Position numbers and translations under genes: made by a program
Assembly: GCA_029204225.1 (NCBI GenBank)
Contig: CM055106.1
Coordinates: forward strand, 43,437,003 to 43,501,002
Direction of reading: 5' to 3'
DNA: 64,000 bases
Origin: Diphasiastrum complanatum
Lineage: Eukaryota; Streptophyta; Lycopodiopsida; Lycopodiales; Lycopodiaceae
Notes under the pieces: generated by a model
Seen by the model: the letters and a program-made list of their open reading frames with translations, nothing else
The model's database searches: none
What the model was told of the DNA's origin: nothing
Shown here: piece by piece, positions 33,241 to 49,640 of the stretch
Numbering within the stretch: position 1 is the stretch's first letter
Layout: every line of letters starts with the position of its first letter

Positions 33241-36200
33241 GAACCACTCATGAGAGAGAGAGAGAGAGAGAGAGAGGTTTCCTTAACATATTGATAAGCA
33301 CTCAATGTTTTAAAATATACAACTATATAATTAAATGTTATTTCGTGAGGGAATTGGTCATACCTTCATGCTTGCAAATACTCTAAACAAAATTACTAAT
33401 GGATGAAATAACAAGAATGTTATGGTATCATGCCAAAAAGCCTTACCATAACAGTGAAATTGTTGGATTGACAATGAAAATTTCTCTTTCTTTGCTTTTA
33501 GGTTCAAACAAATGCATTTAATATCATTTTTGCTAAAGAGTTAAGTATGGGTAATTTAAGTTATCATGACGATTCGTTAGTTGTTTTTAATGTTTTAAGT
33601 TGCAAGAGCTTATAATATTACAATCATTACCACATAAGTACTGGTTAAAGTTTTTACAATCATAGAACTAAGATTGCATATTGGAAAAAAAGACTAACAA
33701 TTGTGTACGAAACGATTTTCCTAACAAGTAGGTGACCTACATTTCATGAATGTTTCCTACAATGGGTTTAATATTTTGATCATAAAATATGTCTATCATT
33801 TGGAATTCTAGAGTTGACAAGGATTCAAGAATATTCACGAATAGTATTTACAATAATCATGATTAGTATCCAGATATTTTAGTATACTCAATATTCACAA
33901 GTATTTATGATCAATATTCACAAGTATTTATGATCAGTATTCACAATAATCACAATTAATATTTAAGATATTCACTTCTTAGTATTCACAATCTTAGATA
34001 ATCGTCGCCCATGATCAATAATGTAGCCCTCAGGTCACATCTTTGACAAGTCGATTAATTCTTCATCCAATATATGAAAGAGATTTTGTGTACATCCTAC
34101 AAAAGACACTTTCAGAAACAATAAAAATACATTGTCAAAAAATTTACCAAAACAATTGAAGATTTTGAACTATGAGACCAAGTAGAGACAACTGAGACAC
34201 AAGTGTATGTTGAGGAGTAGGAGCCAATGTCAGAAAAGAATGACACATGAACTTTTTTCATTTGATGAATAGTACAAGAGAATCACACTTGTTAGCTATC
34301 TTTGGTGTAGAATTCACATTAGATGTACTTCATGTCTTAGCCAAAAACCAAACACTACTATTGCAGGAGAACACCCTTAAGTCATTGTCACCTCCTACAA
34401 AGAACACATACAAATAGAAGCATTTGATGTTCTAAACGTATCTTAGTTGAACCAACTATAGTGGAAAAACCATAGTATGTTTGAAAGTTTTGATTAGCTT
34501 TACAAAATATGATTCGCTACATCATCAAAATCATCCTCAGTGTCAATCATATCATCTTCTCTAACTTCAATTAGATCCTTTTTTTTTCTAACATCTATGT
34601 ACAGAATCTAGGGCTTGTACTTTCATGGTTTCCTCTATCTTTTCATCTTCAGTTTCCTCTTGAACAACATCAACTTTATCAGAAATTATCATGAGTGAGG
34701 GTGATGGTGACATCAACTTTATCTCTTGCTTCGTCATAATATGAGCTGGATTAACATCCTATTGTTGATTACAAAAATCTTGCATTTCTTCAAAAATTGA
34801 GTCGATTTCATTATTAATTTCTTCCAAGGCATTATCAGCAGTTGTTTTACTGTCTTTTCTAAATAATGGCCAAATGCATATAATTGCTTTCGCATTTTTT
34901 GAACCTTGTTTTTTGGATTATCTACTAAGTGAATTTGCATGTGGTAGCTAATGAGGATAGATTACCACATGCAAATTATTGCTGTTGCAATTTTTTTAAC
35001 CTTGTTTTTCAAAACTTTTTGTTAACTGAATCTGCATGTGGCAGCTAATGATGACATATTACTGCACACATGCAATTTTTTCTAGAATGTGCATGTGGCA
35101 TGTGGCACCCATACATTGGCTCTCTACATGCACATGAATTTCCATGTTTTGTGTCAATTCTTTACTAGATGTCCACATAAGAGTTGTGGTGGGAAGGCTC
35201 ACAAAAATCTGCTGCAAATTTTATATGAGATTTCTGCTTGTGGAGTTGCCTCCATAATAAAAGAAAAACTAAACACTTGGCATTATGACTAGTGATAGAT
35301 ATATTTAAGATTTTAAACCTTAATCTTTGGAGAAAATGGACATCATGTAGCTCAACATAACATCTTAAGAGACCATAGAAAATTTTGAAATTGTGAAGTA
35401 CTATCTTCTTGAGTGGTCTATTTTTTGCACAATCCTTGGAAAAAGCTACATATATGGTAAGTTACAATGAAGTCTTCAGAAATTTTAATTTTTTTAAATA
35501 ATGATAGCTACATTCTCAACAAATCAATGTGTCACTTTATTGAACGAGATAACTATTATAGTCAAAGAAAACGTTTAGTAGTCATAGGATTTTAGAAGAC
35601 AACATCTGAGTTGAAAGGTTTAGTTGACATTATGGTTCAAAACTCAACATACTCTCAAAGATGTAGTCTATCAAAGGAAAATTGAGGGAGGTGTCCTAGA
35701 CACAACAAACTTCAAAAGTTCAAGCCATAAAACTTGTGGTGAGGTCAAAAAGTCAAATTCTTCCTCAAGTAGGCCAACCATGAAATCGGACAATTAGTTT
35801 TTATCGAAAGTCTCAGGTCCCTTTATGGATTCAATGTGACGGGACAAAGAATCTTCATTTTAACACAACCTTCATGATGAAGGTTGCATAAATTGAACAA
35901 TCTTATGTGCAAAGGCTTGTTCAAATAATAATAATAATAAATCTCAAATTTGAATTCACATTGGATAAGGGGCCCTTCTCAGCCCTTTATTCAAGATATC
36001 AGCCAGCATACTGTCAGTCGGACAGTAACTTCATTTGACAACCTTGTTCAGAACTTTATCTCCAAGAAAATGAAATTGAAATTCGATGTGCTTAGTTCTG
36101 GAGTGAGTACGGTGGGTTCAGAGATAGACCAATACAGCTCTAAATGTTCCAATAGAGTATAGTTGGACTGTATTGAGGGATCATTACATCCTGAAGCAAT

Positions 36201-36357
36201 CTTCTAAGCCAGATGATTTCCTTTACTACAGAGGAAGTGTTGGATTCAAGCATCACTCCAACTCACCAGAATTCGAATCATTTGAAATCGAGTCATTTTA
36301 ACACGAATCTTTCGAGTTCATCTCAATTTCTAAGCACCAGTACACTATGTAAATACG

Positions 36358-36407
<50 letters not shown>

Positions 36408-36453
36408 AAAAACATTGTAGCCTTACTCTCTGAAGTTGAACATTTGTGCAATC
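33241..36453. repeat. T block copy 3 (uninterrupted)
   Basis: The only uninterrupted long version. (GA)n at 33,252-33,276. The 795-bp extra segment lies at 33,808-34,605, and the acidic minus-strand frame at 34,613-34,925. CATGTGGCA segments lie at 34.93-35.11 kb and ACTATTATAGTCAAAG at 35,548. A broken copia-D RNase H (minus, about 35,960-36,240) and (CT)n at 36,361-36,405 close it. A useful reference for defining inserts in copies 1 and 2. Confidence 0.8.
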
Positions 36454-39088
<2,635 letters not shown>

Positions 39089-41519
39089 GTAGAGTATACT
39101 GGTTAGACACCTTTCTTGGCTTATTGTGATACTTCTGTTTACACTGCCAAACAATACCCTCACCATAGAACCATTCATGAGAGAGAGAGAGAGAGATAGA
39201 GAGAGACGTTTCCTTAACATATCGATAAGCACTCAATGTTTTAAAATATACAACTATCTTACTAAATGTTGTTTCGTGAGGGAATTGGTCATACCTTCAT
39301 GCTTTAATATACTCGGTACAAAATTACTAATGGATGAAATAACAAGAATGTTATGGTATCATAGCAAAAAGCCTTACCATAACAGTGAAATTGTTGGATT
39401 GACAATGAAAATTTATCTTTCTTTGCTTTTAGGTTTAAAACAAATGCATTTAATATCATTTTTGCTAAAGAGTTAAGTATGGGTAATTTAAGTTATCATG
39501 ATGATTCATTAGTTTTATTTAATGTTTTCAGTTGGAAGAGCTTATAGTATCACAATCATTACCACATAAGTACTAGTTAAAGTGTTTACAATCATAAGAC
39601 TAAGATTGCATATTGGAAAAATAGACTAACAATTGTGTACGAAACAATTATAAGTGACCTACATTTGATGAATGTTTCCTACAATGGGTTTAATATTTTG
39701 ATCATAAAATATGTCTATCATTTGGAATCTAGGGCTTGTACTTTCATGGCTTCCTCTATCTTTTCATCTTTAGTTTCCTCCTGAACAACATCAACTTGAT
39801 CAGAAATTATCATGAGTGAGGGTGATGGCGACATCATCTTTATCTCTTGCTTCGTCATCATATGAGTTGGATTAACATCCTATTGTTGATTACAAACATC
39901 TTGCATTTCTTCAAAAAATGAGTCGATTTCATTATTAATTTCTTCCAAGGCATTATCAGCAGTTGTTTTATTGTCTTTTCTACATAATGGCCAAATGCAA
40001 ATAATTGCTTTCACATTTTTTTAACCTTGTTTTTTGGATTATCTACTAAGTGAATTTGCATGTGGCAGCTAATGAGGATAGATTACCACATGCAAATTAT
40101 TGCTTTTGCAATTTTTTTAACCATGATTTTCTAGATTTGTTTGCTAAGTGAATCTACATGTGGCAGCTAATGAGGACATATTACCGCACACATGCAATTT
40201 TTTCTAGAATGTGCATGTGGCATGTGGCACCCATACATTGGCTCTCTACATGCACATGAATTTCCATGTTTTGTGTCAATTCTTTACTAGATGTCCACAT
40301 AAGAGTTGTGGTGGGAAGGCTCACAAAAATCTGCTTCAAAATTTATATGACATTTCTGCTCGTGGAGTTGCCTCCATAATAAAAGGAAAACTAAAGACTT
40401 GAAATTATGACTAGTGATATATATATTTAAGATTCTAAACCTTAATCTTTGGAGAAAATGGACCTCATGTAGCTCAACATAACATCTTAAGAAACCATAG
40501 AAAATTTTGAAATTGTGAAGTTCTATCTTCTTGAGTGGTCTATTTTTTGCACAATTCTTGGAAAAAGCTACATATATGGTAAGTTACAATAAAGTCCTCA
40601 TGAATTTTAATTTTTTTAAGTAATGATGGCTACATTCTCAACAAATCAAGAAAATTTAATCAATGTGTTATTGTTGTTGTTGTTGTCAATGTGTCACTTT
40701 ATTGAATGGGATAACTATTATAGTCAAAGAAAACGTTTAGTAGTCATAGGATTTTAGAAGACAACATCTGAGTTGAAAGGTTTAGTTGACATTATGTTTC
40801 AAAACTCAACACACTCTCAAAGATGTAGTCTATCAAAGGAAAATTGAGGGAGGTGTCCTAAACACAATAGAGCTCAAAAGTTCAAGCCATAAAACTTGTG
40901 GTGAGGGCAAAAAGTCAAATTCTTCCTCAAGTAGGCCAACCATGAAATCGGACAATTAGTTTTTATCAATAGTCTCAGGTCCCTTTATGGATTCAATGTG
41001 ACGGGACAAAGAATCTTCATTTTAACACAACCTTCATGATGAAGGTTGCATAAATTGAACAATCTTATGTGCAAAGGCTTGTTCAAATAATAATAATAAT
41101 AAATCTCAAATTTGAATTCACATTGGATAAGGGGCCCTTCTCAGCCCTTTAGTCAAGATATCAGCCAGCATACTGTCAGTCGAACAGTAACTTCATTTGA
41201 CAACCTTGTTCAGAACTTTATCTCCAAGAAAATGAAATTGAAGTTCGATGTGCTTAGTTCTGAAGTGAGTACGGTGGGTTCAGAGATAGACCAATACAGC
41301 TCTAAATGTTGCAATAGAGTATAGTTGGACTGTTTTGAGGGATCATTACATCTTGAAGCAATCTTCGAAGCCAGATGATTTCCTTTACTACAGAGGAAGT
41401 GTTGCAATTAAGCATCACTCCAACTCACCAGAATATGAATCATTTGAATTCGAGTCATTAACACGAATCTTTCGAGTTCATCTCAATTTCTAAGCACCAG
41501 TACACTATGTAAATACAAA

Positions 41520-41563
<44 letters not shown>

Positions 41564-41621
41564 TTCTCTCTCTACAAAAACATTGTAGCCTTACTCTCTG
41601 AAGTTGAACATTTGTGCAATC
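39089..41621. repeat. tandem T unit B
   Basis: Second unit, starting with the same 65-bp RT scrap. Its GA tract (39,179-39,206) and CT tract (41,521-41,573) are short and interrupted (GATAGAG, CTGTCTC). Acidic frame about 39,730-40,070; CATGTGGCA segment 40.06-40.23 kb; broken copia-D RNase H about 41,120-41,400. Period to the previous unit is about 2,634 bp and to the next about 2,533 bp. Confidence 0.85.
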
Positions 41622-41707
41622 TGTAGAGTATACTGGTTAGACACCTTTCTTGGCTTATTGTGATACTTCTGTTTACACTGCCAAACCATACCCTCACCAT
41701 AGAACCA

Positions 41708-41797
<90 letters not shown>

Positions 41798-42392
41798 TTC
41801 ATTAACATATCGATAAGCACTCAATGTTTTAAAATATACAACTATATAATTAAATGTTGTTTCGTGAGGGAATTGGTTATACCTTCATGCTTTAAAATAC
41901 TCGGTACAAAATTTCTAATGGATGACATAACAAGAATGTTATGGTATCATAGCAAAAAGCCTTACCATAATAGTGAAATTGTTGGATTGACAATGAAAAT
42001 TTATCTTTCTTTGCTTTTAGGTTTAAAACAAATGCATTTAATATCATTTTTGCTAAAGAGTTAAGTATGGGTAATTTAAGTTATCATGATGATTTATTAG
42101 TTTTTTTCAATGTTTTCAGTTAAAAGAGCTTATAGTATCACAATCATTACCAAATAAGTACTAGTTAAAGTGTTTACAATCATAGAACTAAGATTGCATA
42201 TTGGAAAAAAAGACTAACAATTGTGTACGAAACGATTTTCCTAACAAATAGGTGACCTACATTTGATGAATGTTTCCTACAATGGGTTTAATATTTTGAT
42301 CATAACATATGTCTATCATTTGGAATCTAGGGCTTGTACTTTCATGGCTTCCTCTATCTTTTCATCTTTAGTTTCCTCCTGAACAACATCAA
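41622..42392. repeat. tandem T unit C (truncated)
   Basis: Third unit, again beginning with the RT scrap. (GA)n 41,713-41,795. Similarity ends at about 42,392, inside the acidic-frame segment (GAACAACATCAACTT), where CA/TG repeat begins. So the array was cut by, or recombined into, the foldback region. Confidence 0.85.
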
Positions 42393-42614
42393 CTTATATG
42401 TATGTATAGATAAACACACCCACATATGTTTTATATGTATGTATGTATAAACACACCCACATATGTACATATGTGGGTGTGTTTATACATACATACATAT
42501 AAATGTGTTGGTGTGTGTGTACATATGTGGGTGTGTTTATACATACATACATATAAATGTGTTGGTGTGTCTGTGTGTGTATATACATACATATAAATGT
42601 GTTGGTGTGTGTGT
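42393..42614. repeat. CA/TG palindrome zone 1
   Basis: Alternating ATACATAC, CACACCCACATATG and GTGTGTTTATAC words. A perfect 74-bp palindrome spans 42,430-42,503, centred on GTAC at 42,465-42,468. Partial repeats follow to 42,614. Open frames here are low-complexity artefacts. Confidence 0.9.
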
Positions 42615-43050
42615 GTAAACAGGTTTTATATCTTTGACTTGAAAGTTTAGAAAGATCATGTGTCATTTTGAATGGTCATTTCCTCTTTATATTTGACTAA
42701 GTCTCTGAAGTGTGGGAAGGCGCACGCGCGCGTACACACACACACACACATTATATGTATGTATGTATAAACACACGCACATATGTACATATGTGGGTGT
42801 GTTTATACATACATACATATAAATTTGTTGGTGTGTGTATGTATGTATAAACAAAACCACATATGTACATATGTGGGTGTGTTTATACATACATACATAT
42901 AAATGTGTTGGTGTGTGTGTGTGTATGTGTACGCCCGCGCATGCCTTTCTACACTTCAAAGCCTTAGTGAAATATAAAGAGCAAATGACCTTTCAAAATG
43001 ACATATGATCTTTCTAAACTTTCAAGTCAAATATATAAAACCTATTTACA
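42615..43050. repeat. foldback structure: 120-bp inverted arms around palindromic core
   Basis: Left arm 42,615-42,735 (TATCTTTGACTTGAAAGTTT ... CTTTATATTTGACTAAG) is the reverse complement of right arm about 42,929-43,050 (CTTAGTGAAATATAAAG ... AAACTTTCAAGTCAAATATA). Between them lie two more near-palindromes centred near 42,787 and 42,870. The whole block could extrude as one large hairpin. The same right-arm sequence is at 60,936-61,050 and, partly, 60,550-60,640. Confidence 0.8.
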
Positions 43051-43255
43051 CACACGCGCGTGTGTGTGTGTGCGCGCACACACACACACACACCAACACA
43101 TTGATATGTATGTATATATACACACACCCACATATGTACACATGTGGGTGTGTGTATATATACATACATATCAATGTGTTGGTGTGTGGGTGTGGGTGTG
43201 GGCGTGGGCGTGGGCGTGGGCGTGTGCGTGGGCATGTGCATGTGCGTGTTTTATT
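43051..43255. repeat. CA/TG palindrome zone 2 with GGGCGT tail
   Basis: CACACGCGCGTGTG, then a near-perfect palindrome of about 105 bp centred near 43,138 (one mismatched pair at the ATATG/ACATG centre), then a GTGGGTGTGGGCGTGGGC tract to 43,245. Z-DNA-prone sequence (alternating CG/CA). Confidence 0.85.
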
Positions 43256-44371
43256 TGGTAAATGCCTGGAGGTCTATGCAAGATTTTGATCGTGCAATAT
43301 CTTTTTTAAAATTTCTACGAGTAACAAGACAACACAAGGTGGGTGGACCCTTCATTCACAAGTTTCTATAATATTGGAGATGGCTCCATATTTCAAGAGA
43401 TTTGATCTCATATTAGATTGACCACAATCTTTCATTTATTCTAAGTTTCGATGGAAAAGTATGCAAAAAAATTCCAACTTTTTGGACGGTTGACATTTTG
43501 AAATATTAGAGTAACTACATGTTGAACTTGCAGTTGGAGCTTCTAGAATTTTGCTCTACATTTAGCAAGTAGAAATTTTTTTGTCTACAGACATATTATG
43601 AATCTGATTCTAAATCAACTTTAATAGTCATTTTCATTCAATAGATAATGTTTCTTGTGTGCATTAAGAAACCTTTAAACCTCTAATCAATCACTGCTTC
43701 AAAAAGGGTCTTGGTAGGAAATGTCCACACCGAAGATTTCTCTCCTTGGATTTTAGATTTACACATACCAAAAAAACACCATACAACATCTATTGAGAGG
43801 TAAAGAAGCCATGCATTCTAACGATGAGCAATGACTGATTCGAAATGTGTTCAAGAATGATCGAGAATATAATTGCCAGTCCAAAGTTTACCTTAAGTAT
43901 TATACCCATTTTCAAGTTGAAATCAATGTGCTGATGATAAAAGCTTTTACCGAATTTGGAAACCTGATGATTAGACTAATTTTTTGATGAAAAACTCTAA
44001 GTTTTCAACAAATATCAGGACCTCTCTTCCAACCTTCGCCAGTCCTAATGAGCATTTTAAATATAATGGTTTTTTTATCAATGAGTTTGGCAAGAGTTAA
44101 TTCCATTAGAATTTTTGCAATAAAGATTGTTTCTTCAAAATATTCATTTTAACCCTCGCCAACAAGCTGAATTTTGTTTTCACTTTGCCAAAAGAACCGT
44201 CACCTGACCTACCATATATCTATTTTTGTCAAATCTATCTCTAGTCAGACGAGCGAAGTTAGTTTTTCAGATTTGTCAGAAACAACCATTTAAGTGAGTT
44301 TTTTTTTAAATCCGAAATAGTAATTGTGAACCCTCGCTAAGCTAACACTCGTACTCACGTTTACTTCAATC
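43256..44371. other. segmental duplication copy 1, non-coding part
   Basis: Matches 61,250-62,325 at high identity by eye (CCTGGAGGTCTATGCAAG, TTTTTGGACGGTTGACATTTTG, AACCTTCGCCAGTCC). No frame recognised. CTTCGCC-type motifs in the last 400 bp link it to the gypsy leader sequences. Confidence 0.7.
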
Positions 44372-44770
44372 ATGTCTTCCTCTACTGAAATTGATAGCTC
44401 TGCATCACCCAGATGCCGCATAAGTGTGATATTCCTACTAGGACGTCCATCATGGCTTTGGCTACCACTGAATTAGTGGTGGAATGGTTAACCCTTGCTG
44501 AGCCCTTGCTCAAGGCGATGGGCATCCATTCACCACTATATCCTCAAACAAAATCAGTATGGAGTCTATAAGTATGGCTTTTGACACTTGGGATGAGGCC
44601 AAGGCGAAGTTTCATGTTAAGTGCCAAGGTGTAGTGCACAAGGTGCGCGTGACTGAGGTCGCCCTTGTTGTTGTAGGAATAGTTTCTGGCCCTAGGTCCA
44701 ATCCATCTCATAAGGTGGCCCATAGTGTTATTAAGCCTTTCCTAGACACCCATACGACTCAATTGTAGAC
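44372..44770 (+). pseudogene. ORF U, copy 2
   Basis: ATG at 44,372 (MSSSTEIDSSASPRC). After a frameshift near 44,430 the frame gives a block equal to LTLAEPLLKAMGIH. A second shift leads to the open stretch 44,559-44,768: MESISMAFDTWDEAKAKFHV, KCQGVVHKVRVTEVALVVVG and SHKVAHSVIKPFLD. Compared with copy 1, the conserved landmarks are EPLL.AMGIH, AF.TW...K.KF, HKVRVTE..L and IKP..D. The same reading continues past the stop (NKYGYLIETCILDYVIQV). Function unknown; both indels are shared with copy 3, so they predate the duplication. Confidence 0.5.
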
Positions 44771-44896
44771 CAACAAATATGGCTACCTCATTGAAACCTG
44801 CATCTTGGATTATGTAATCCAAGTTGCCACCAATCTTTTGAACCACTTCCTTATGGTGGGCAACCTGTGCAGGAGAGGGTTGCATTTTTTTTTCTT

Positions 44897-44899
<3 letters not shown>

Positions 44900-44973
<74 letters not shown>
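44900..44973. repeat. (GA)37 microsatellite
   Basis: Follows TTTTTTTTTCTTTTT and ends ATGGTTTTTT, exactly as the 180-bp tract at 62,854-63,033 does. The two copies of the duplication differ by 106 bp here. Confidence 0.98.
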
Positions 44974-44974
<1 letters not shown>

Positions 44975-44976
<2 letters not shown>

Positions 44977-45440
44977 TTTTTTTTCTACTCTCCTAAATCC
45001 CATTTTAATCTACCTCCATTCATGCTGCATATTTACCAACGTTGTCACGCAATCTGCATATTTAAACGCAAATTCGCACAGACGAAAAAAAGGTGAACGA
45101 ATCGCGACGCTGTGTTCTTACACAGGTTATGGTGACATGCGAAAAGGGGACACTATCTTACAGAATTCCAAAGGTGCCCTAAAAGCAAAGGCACCCCATA
45201 AATCTAATCCTAAGGCTATTCATAAGAAATGACGCACTTTTTGCATCCTCACCAACGTTCACTTTAGTATTGACTGACGTCGCACCCTTTTCAAGCTCAC
45301 CACATGCAGCTGCGCTAACAAATTAGACAACAACTGTAGTCAACCACAATCTCTTATAGACAATACATCCACTCTGTACTTTCACATCTGCACACTTGTA
45401 ATATCATGTATATATATATATTGGATACCATCTGAGTATT
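44975..45440 (+). repeat. copia-B LTR part (array 2)
   Basis: Starts at CTACTCTCCTAAATCCC, lacking the PPT and first 20 bp, and ends near TATATATATATATTGG (45,411-45,423). It continues into RT-tail text. Confidence 0.7.
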
Positions 45441-46142
45441 CGAGTGGATGAGGTTTTCCTAAACCAAGAATCTCTCATGTACGCAATGGTCTGTACAAGA
45501 CCAGATATCTCTTTTGTTGTTAGCTCACTCAGCCAATACATGGCTAATCCTGGAATTACCCATTGGAAGGGTCTTATTTGAGTCAAGAGATATGTTTGAG
45601 CTACCATGGACCAGGGCATCTACTATGGAGATGTCAGCAACGACAATCTTCATCAGCTCAGTAGTTATTCTGATGCAAGCTAGGGAGAAGATGCAAAAAG
45701 TTGTAGGTCCACATCTAGATCTACATTCTTCCTCAATGACGGCCCCATTTCATGGAACAGTCGTAAGCAAACCTCTGTCGCACTTTCTTCTACTGAAGCA
45801 AAATATATTGCTGCTTCTCAATCCATTAAGGAAGCGTTTTGGTTGAGAAATTTGCTGTCAGACATCAATCTGTTTCAGTACAACCCTACAATTTTATTTT
45901 GTGATAACCAAAGTGCTATTGGCTTATCGGCCAACCCTAGATTTCATTCTAGGAGTAAGCACATTGAGATAAGATACCACTACATCAGGGGCAAGGTTCT
46001 CGACAGAGAGGTAAGCTTAATGTACTACAGAACGCAGGACATGGTTGCAGACATTTTCACGAAAGCACTCAGCGTTAATGCACGCAACAGATTTTTTGTG
46101 TTGCTCAATCTGAAGATCAAGACATTCACGGATCCAGATTAA
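45440..46142 (+). pseudogene. copia-B RT tail and RNase H (array 2, module 1)
   Basis: SLMYAMVCTRPDISF near 45,475. After breaks, ILFCDNQSAIGLSANPRFHS, RSKHIEIRYHYIRGKVLDRE and TQDMVADIFTKALSV, ending LKIKTFTDPD at 46,142, then PPT AAGGGGGG and TGTTGGATTTACTCC. The LTR is cut after 20 bp (TTCTACT|GATGCAAG), fusing it to the next RNase H module. Confidence 0.85.
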
Positions 46143-46162
46143 GGGGGGTGTTGGATTTACTC

Positions 46163-46641
46163 CTTCTACTGATGCAAGCTATGGAGGAGATGTAGACAAT
46201 TGTAGGTCAAGATCTACATTTACATTCTTCCTCAACAGCGGTCCCATTTCGTGGAACAGTCGTAAGCAAAACTCTATCGCTCTTTCTTCTACTAAAGCAA
46301 AATATATTGCTGCTTCTCAATCTATTGAGGAAGCGTTTTGGTTGAGAAATTTGCTGTCAGACATCAATCTGTATCAGTACATCCCTACAATTTTATTTTG
46401 TGATAACCAAAGTGCTATTGCCTTATCGGCCAACCCTAGATTTCATTCTAGGAGTAAGCACATTGAGATAAAATACCACTACATTAGGGGCAAGGTTCTC
46501 GACAGACAGGTTAGCCTAACGTACTGCAGAACGCAGGACATGGTTGCAGACATTTTCACGAAAGCACTCAGTGTTAATGCACACAACAGATTTTGTGCGT
46601 TGCTCAATCTGAAGATCAAGGCATTCACGGATCCAGATTAA
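46163..46641 (+). pseudogene. copia-B RNase H (array 2, module 2, 5'-truncated)
   Basis: Begins inside RNase H at the SYSDASYGG region (GATGCAAGCTATGGAGG). It continues SWNSRKQNSIALSSTKAKY, LFCDNQSAIALSANPRFHS, QDMVADIFTKALSV, LNLKIKAFTDPD, stop. The catalytic Glu of the STEAEY motif is changed (Lys codons). The PPT follows at 46,642. Confidence 0.85.
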
Positions 46642-47115
46642 GGGGGGTGTTGGATTTACTCCTTCTACTCTCCTAAATCCCATTTTAATCTACCTCCATT
46701 CATGCTGCATATTTACCAACGTTGTCATGCAATCTGCATATTTAAACGCAAATTTGCACAGACGAAAAAAAGGTGAACGAATCGCGACGCTGTGTTCTTA
46801 CACAGGTTATGGTGACATGCGAAAAGGGGACACTATCTTATAGAATGCCAAAGGTGCCCTAAAAGCAAAGGCACCCCATAAATCTAATCCTAAGGCTATT
46901 CATAAGAAATGACGCACTTTTTGCATCCTCACCAACGTTCACTTCAGTATTGACTGACGTCGCACCCTTTTCAAGCTCACCACATGCAGCTGCGCTAACA
47001 AATTAGACAACGACTGTAGTCAACCACAATCTCTTATAGACAATACATCCACTCTGTACTTTCACATCTGCACACTTGTAATATCATGTATATATATATT
47101 GGATACCATCTGAGT
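46642..47115 (+). repeat. copia-B PPT and LTR part (array 2)
   Basis: AAGGGGGG then TGTTGGATTTACTCC through to TATATATATATTGG at 47,090. It is nearly identical to 44,975-45,420, so the modules probably arose by recent local duplication. Confidence 0.75.
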
Positions 47116-47817
47116 ATTCGAGTGGATGAGGTTGATGAAACCAAGAATCTCTCATGTACGCAATGGTCTGTACAAGACCAGATATCTCTTTTGTTGTTAG
47201 CTCATCAGCCAATACATGGCTAATCCTGGAATTACCCATTGGAAGGCTCTTATTCGAGTCAAGAGATATTTTTGAGCTACCATGGACCAGTGCATCTGCT
47301 ATGGAGATGTCAGCAATGACAATCTTCATCAGCTCAGTAGTTATTCTGATGCAAGCTAGGGAGGAGATGCAGACAATTGTAAGTCCACATCTAGATCTAC
47401 ATTCTTCCTCAATGGCAGTCCCATTTCATGGAACAGTCGTAAGCAAACCTCTGTCGCACTTTCTTCTACTGCAGTAGAATATAATGTCGCTTCTCAATCT
47501 ATTAAGGAAGCGTTTTGGTTGAGAAATTTGCTGTCAGACATCAATCTCTATCAGTACAGCCCTACAATTTTATTTTGTGATAACCAAACTGCTATTGCCT
47601 TATCGGCCGACCCTACATTTCATTCTAGGACTAAGCACATCGAGATAAGATATCACTACATCAGGGGCAAGGTTCTCGACAGAGAGGCAAGCTTAACATA
47701 CTGTAGAACGCAGGACATGGTTGCAGACATTTTCACGAAAGCACTCAGCGTTAATGCACACAACAGATTTTGTGCGTTGCTCAATCTGAAGATCAAGGCA
47801 TTCACGGATCCAAATTA
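47116..47817 (+). pseudogene. copia-B RT tail and RNase H (array 2, module 3)
   Basis: LMYAMVCTRPDISFVVSS, then after a 3-bp change and a stop near 47,270, YSDAS, SWNSRKQTSVALSSTAVEY, LFCDNQTAIALSADPTFHSR, QDMVADIFTKALSVNAHNRF, LNLKIKAFTDPN, stop, PPT. This is the most complete C-terminus in the array. The STEAEY Glu region reads STAVEY. Confidence 0.85.
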
Positions 47818-49430
<1,613 letters not shown>

Positions 49431-49640
49431 ACGGTTGTCTCAGACACTTAATTGTTTTTCGCTCCCTTCATGGTTGTCTTTGACACCTACCAGACATTCC
49501 TCCATTTGATCTAAGTCAATGTTGATGTTGTAGTTTGGTAAAGCTGATCATGTTAAAGTTCTCTATGTTGGAGTCGTGTTTCTTATTCCGCACTGAATTT
49601 CTTCAAGAGCCCTCCAATAGGTAGCTGCAAAATGCATTTT
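49431..49640 (+). repeat. copia-A-like LTR fragment, plus orientation (copy 3)
   Basis: Matches 29,048-29,240: GGTTGTCTCAGACAC, GCTCCCTTCATGGTTGTC, TCTAAGTCAATGTTGATG. It joins minus-strand RNase H at the same position as the 29.24 kb copy. Confidence 0.65.

Noticed and set aside
42394-43289. His/Thr/Tyr/Val-rich open frames in the CA/TG zones (also 60.5-61.28 kb)
   Set aside because: They translate CACACA and TATGTATG repeats on both strands; no gene-like composition or start context.
45514-45846. ORF of 110 codons with MLLAHSANTWLILELPIGR (also at 7.44, 8.53 and 47.15 kb)
   Set aside because: Wrong frame of the copia RT tail/RNase H; the correct frame reads LMYAMVCTRPDIS and SYSDAS.
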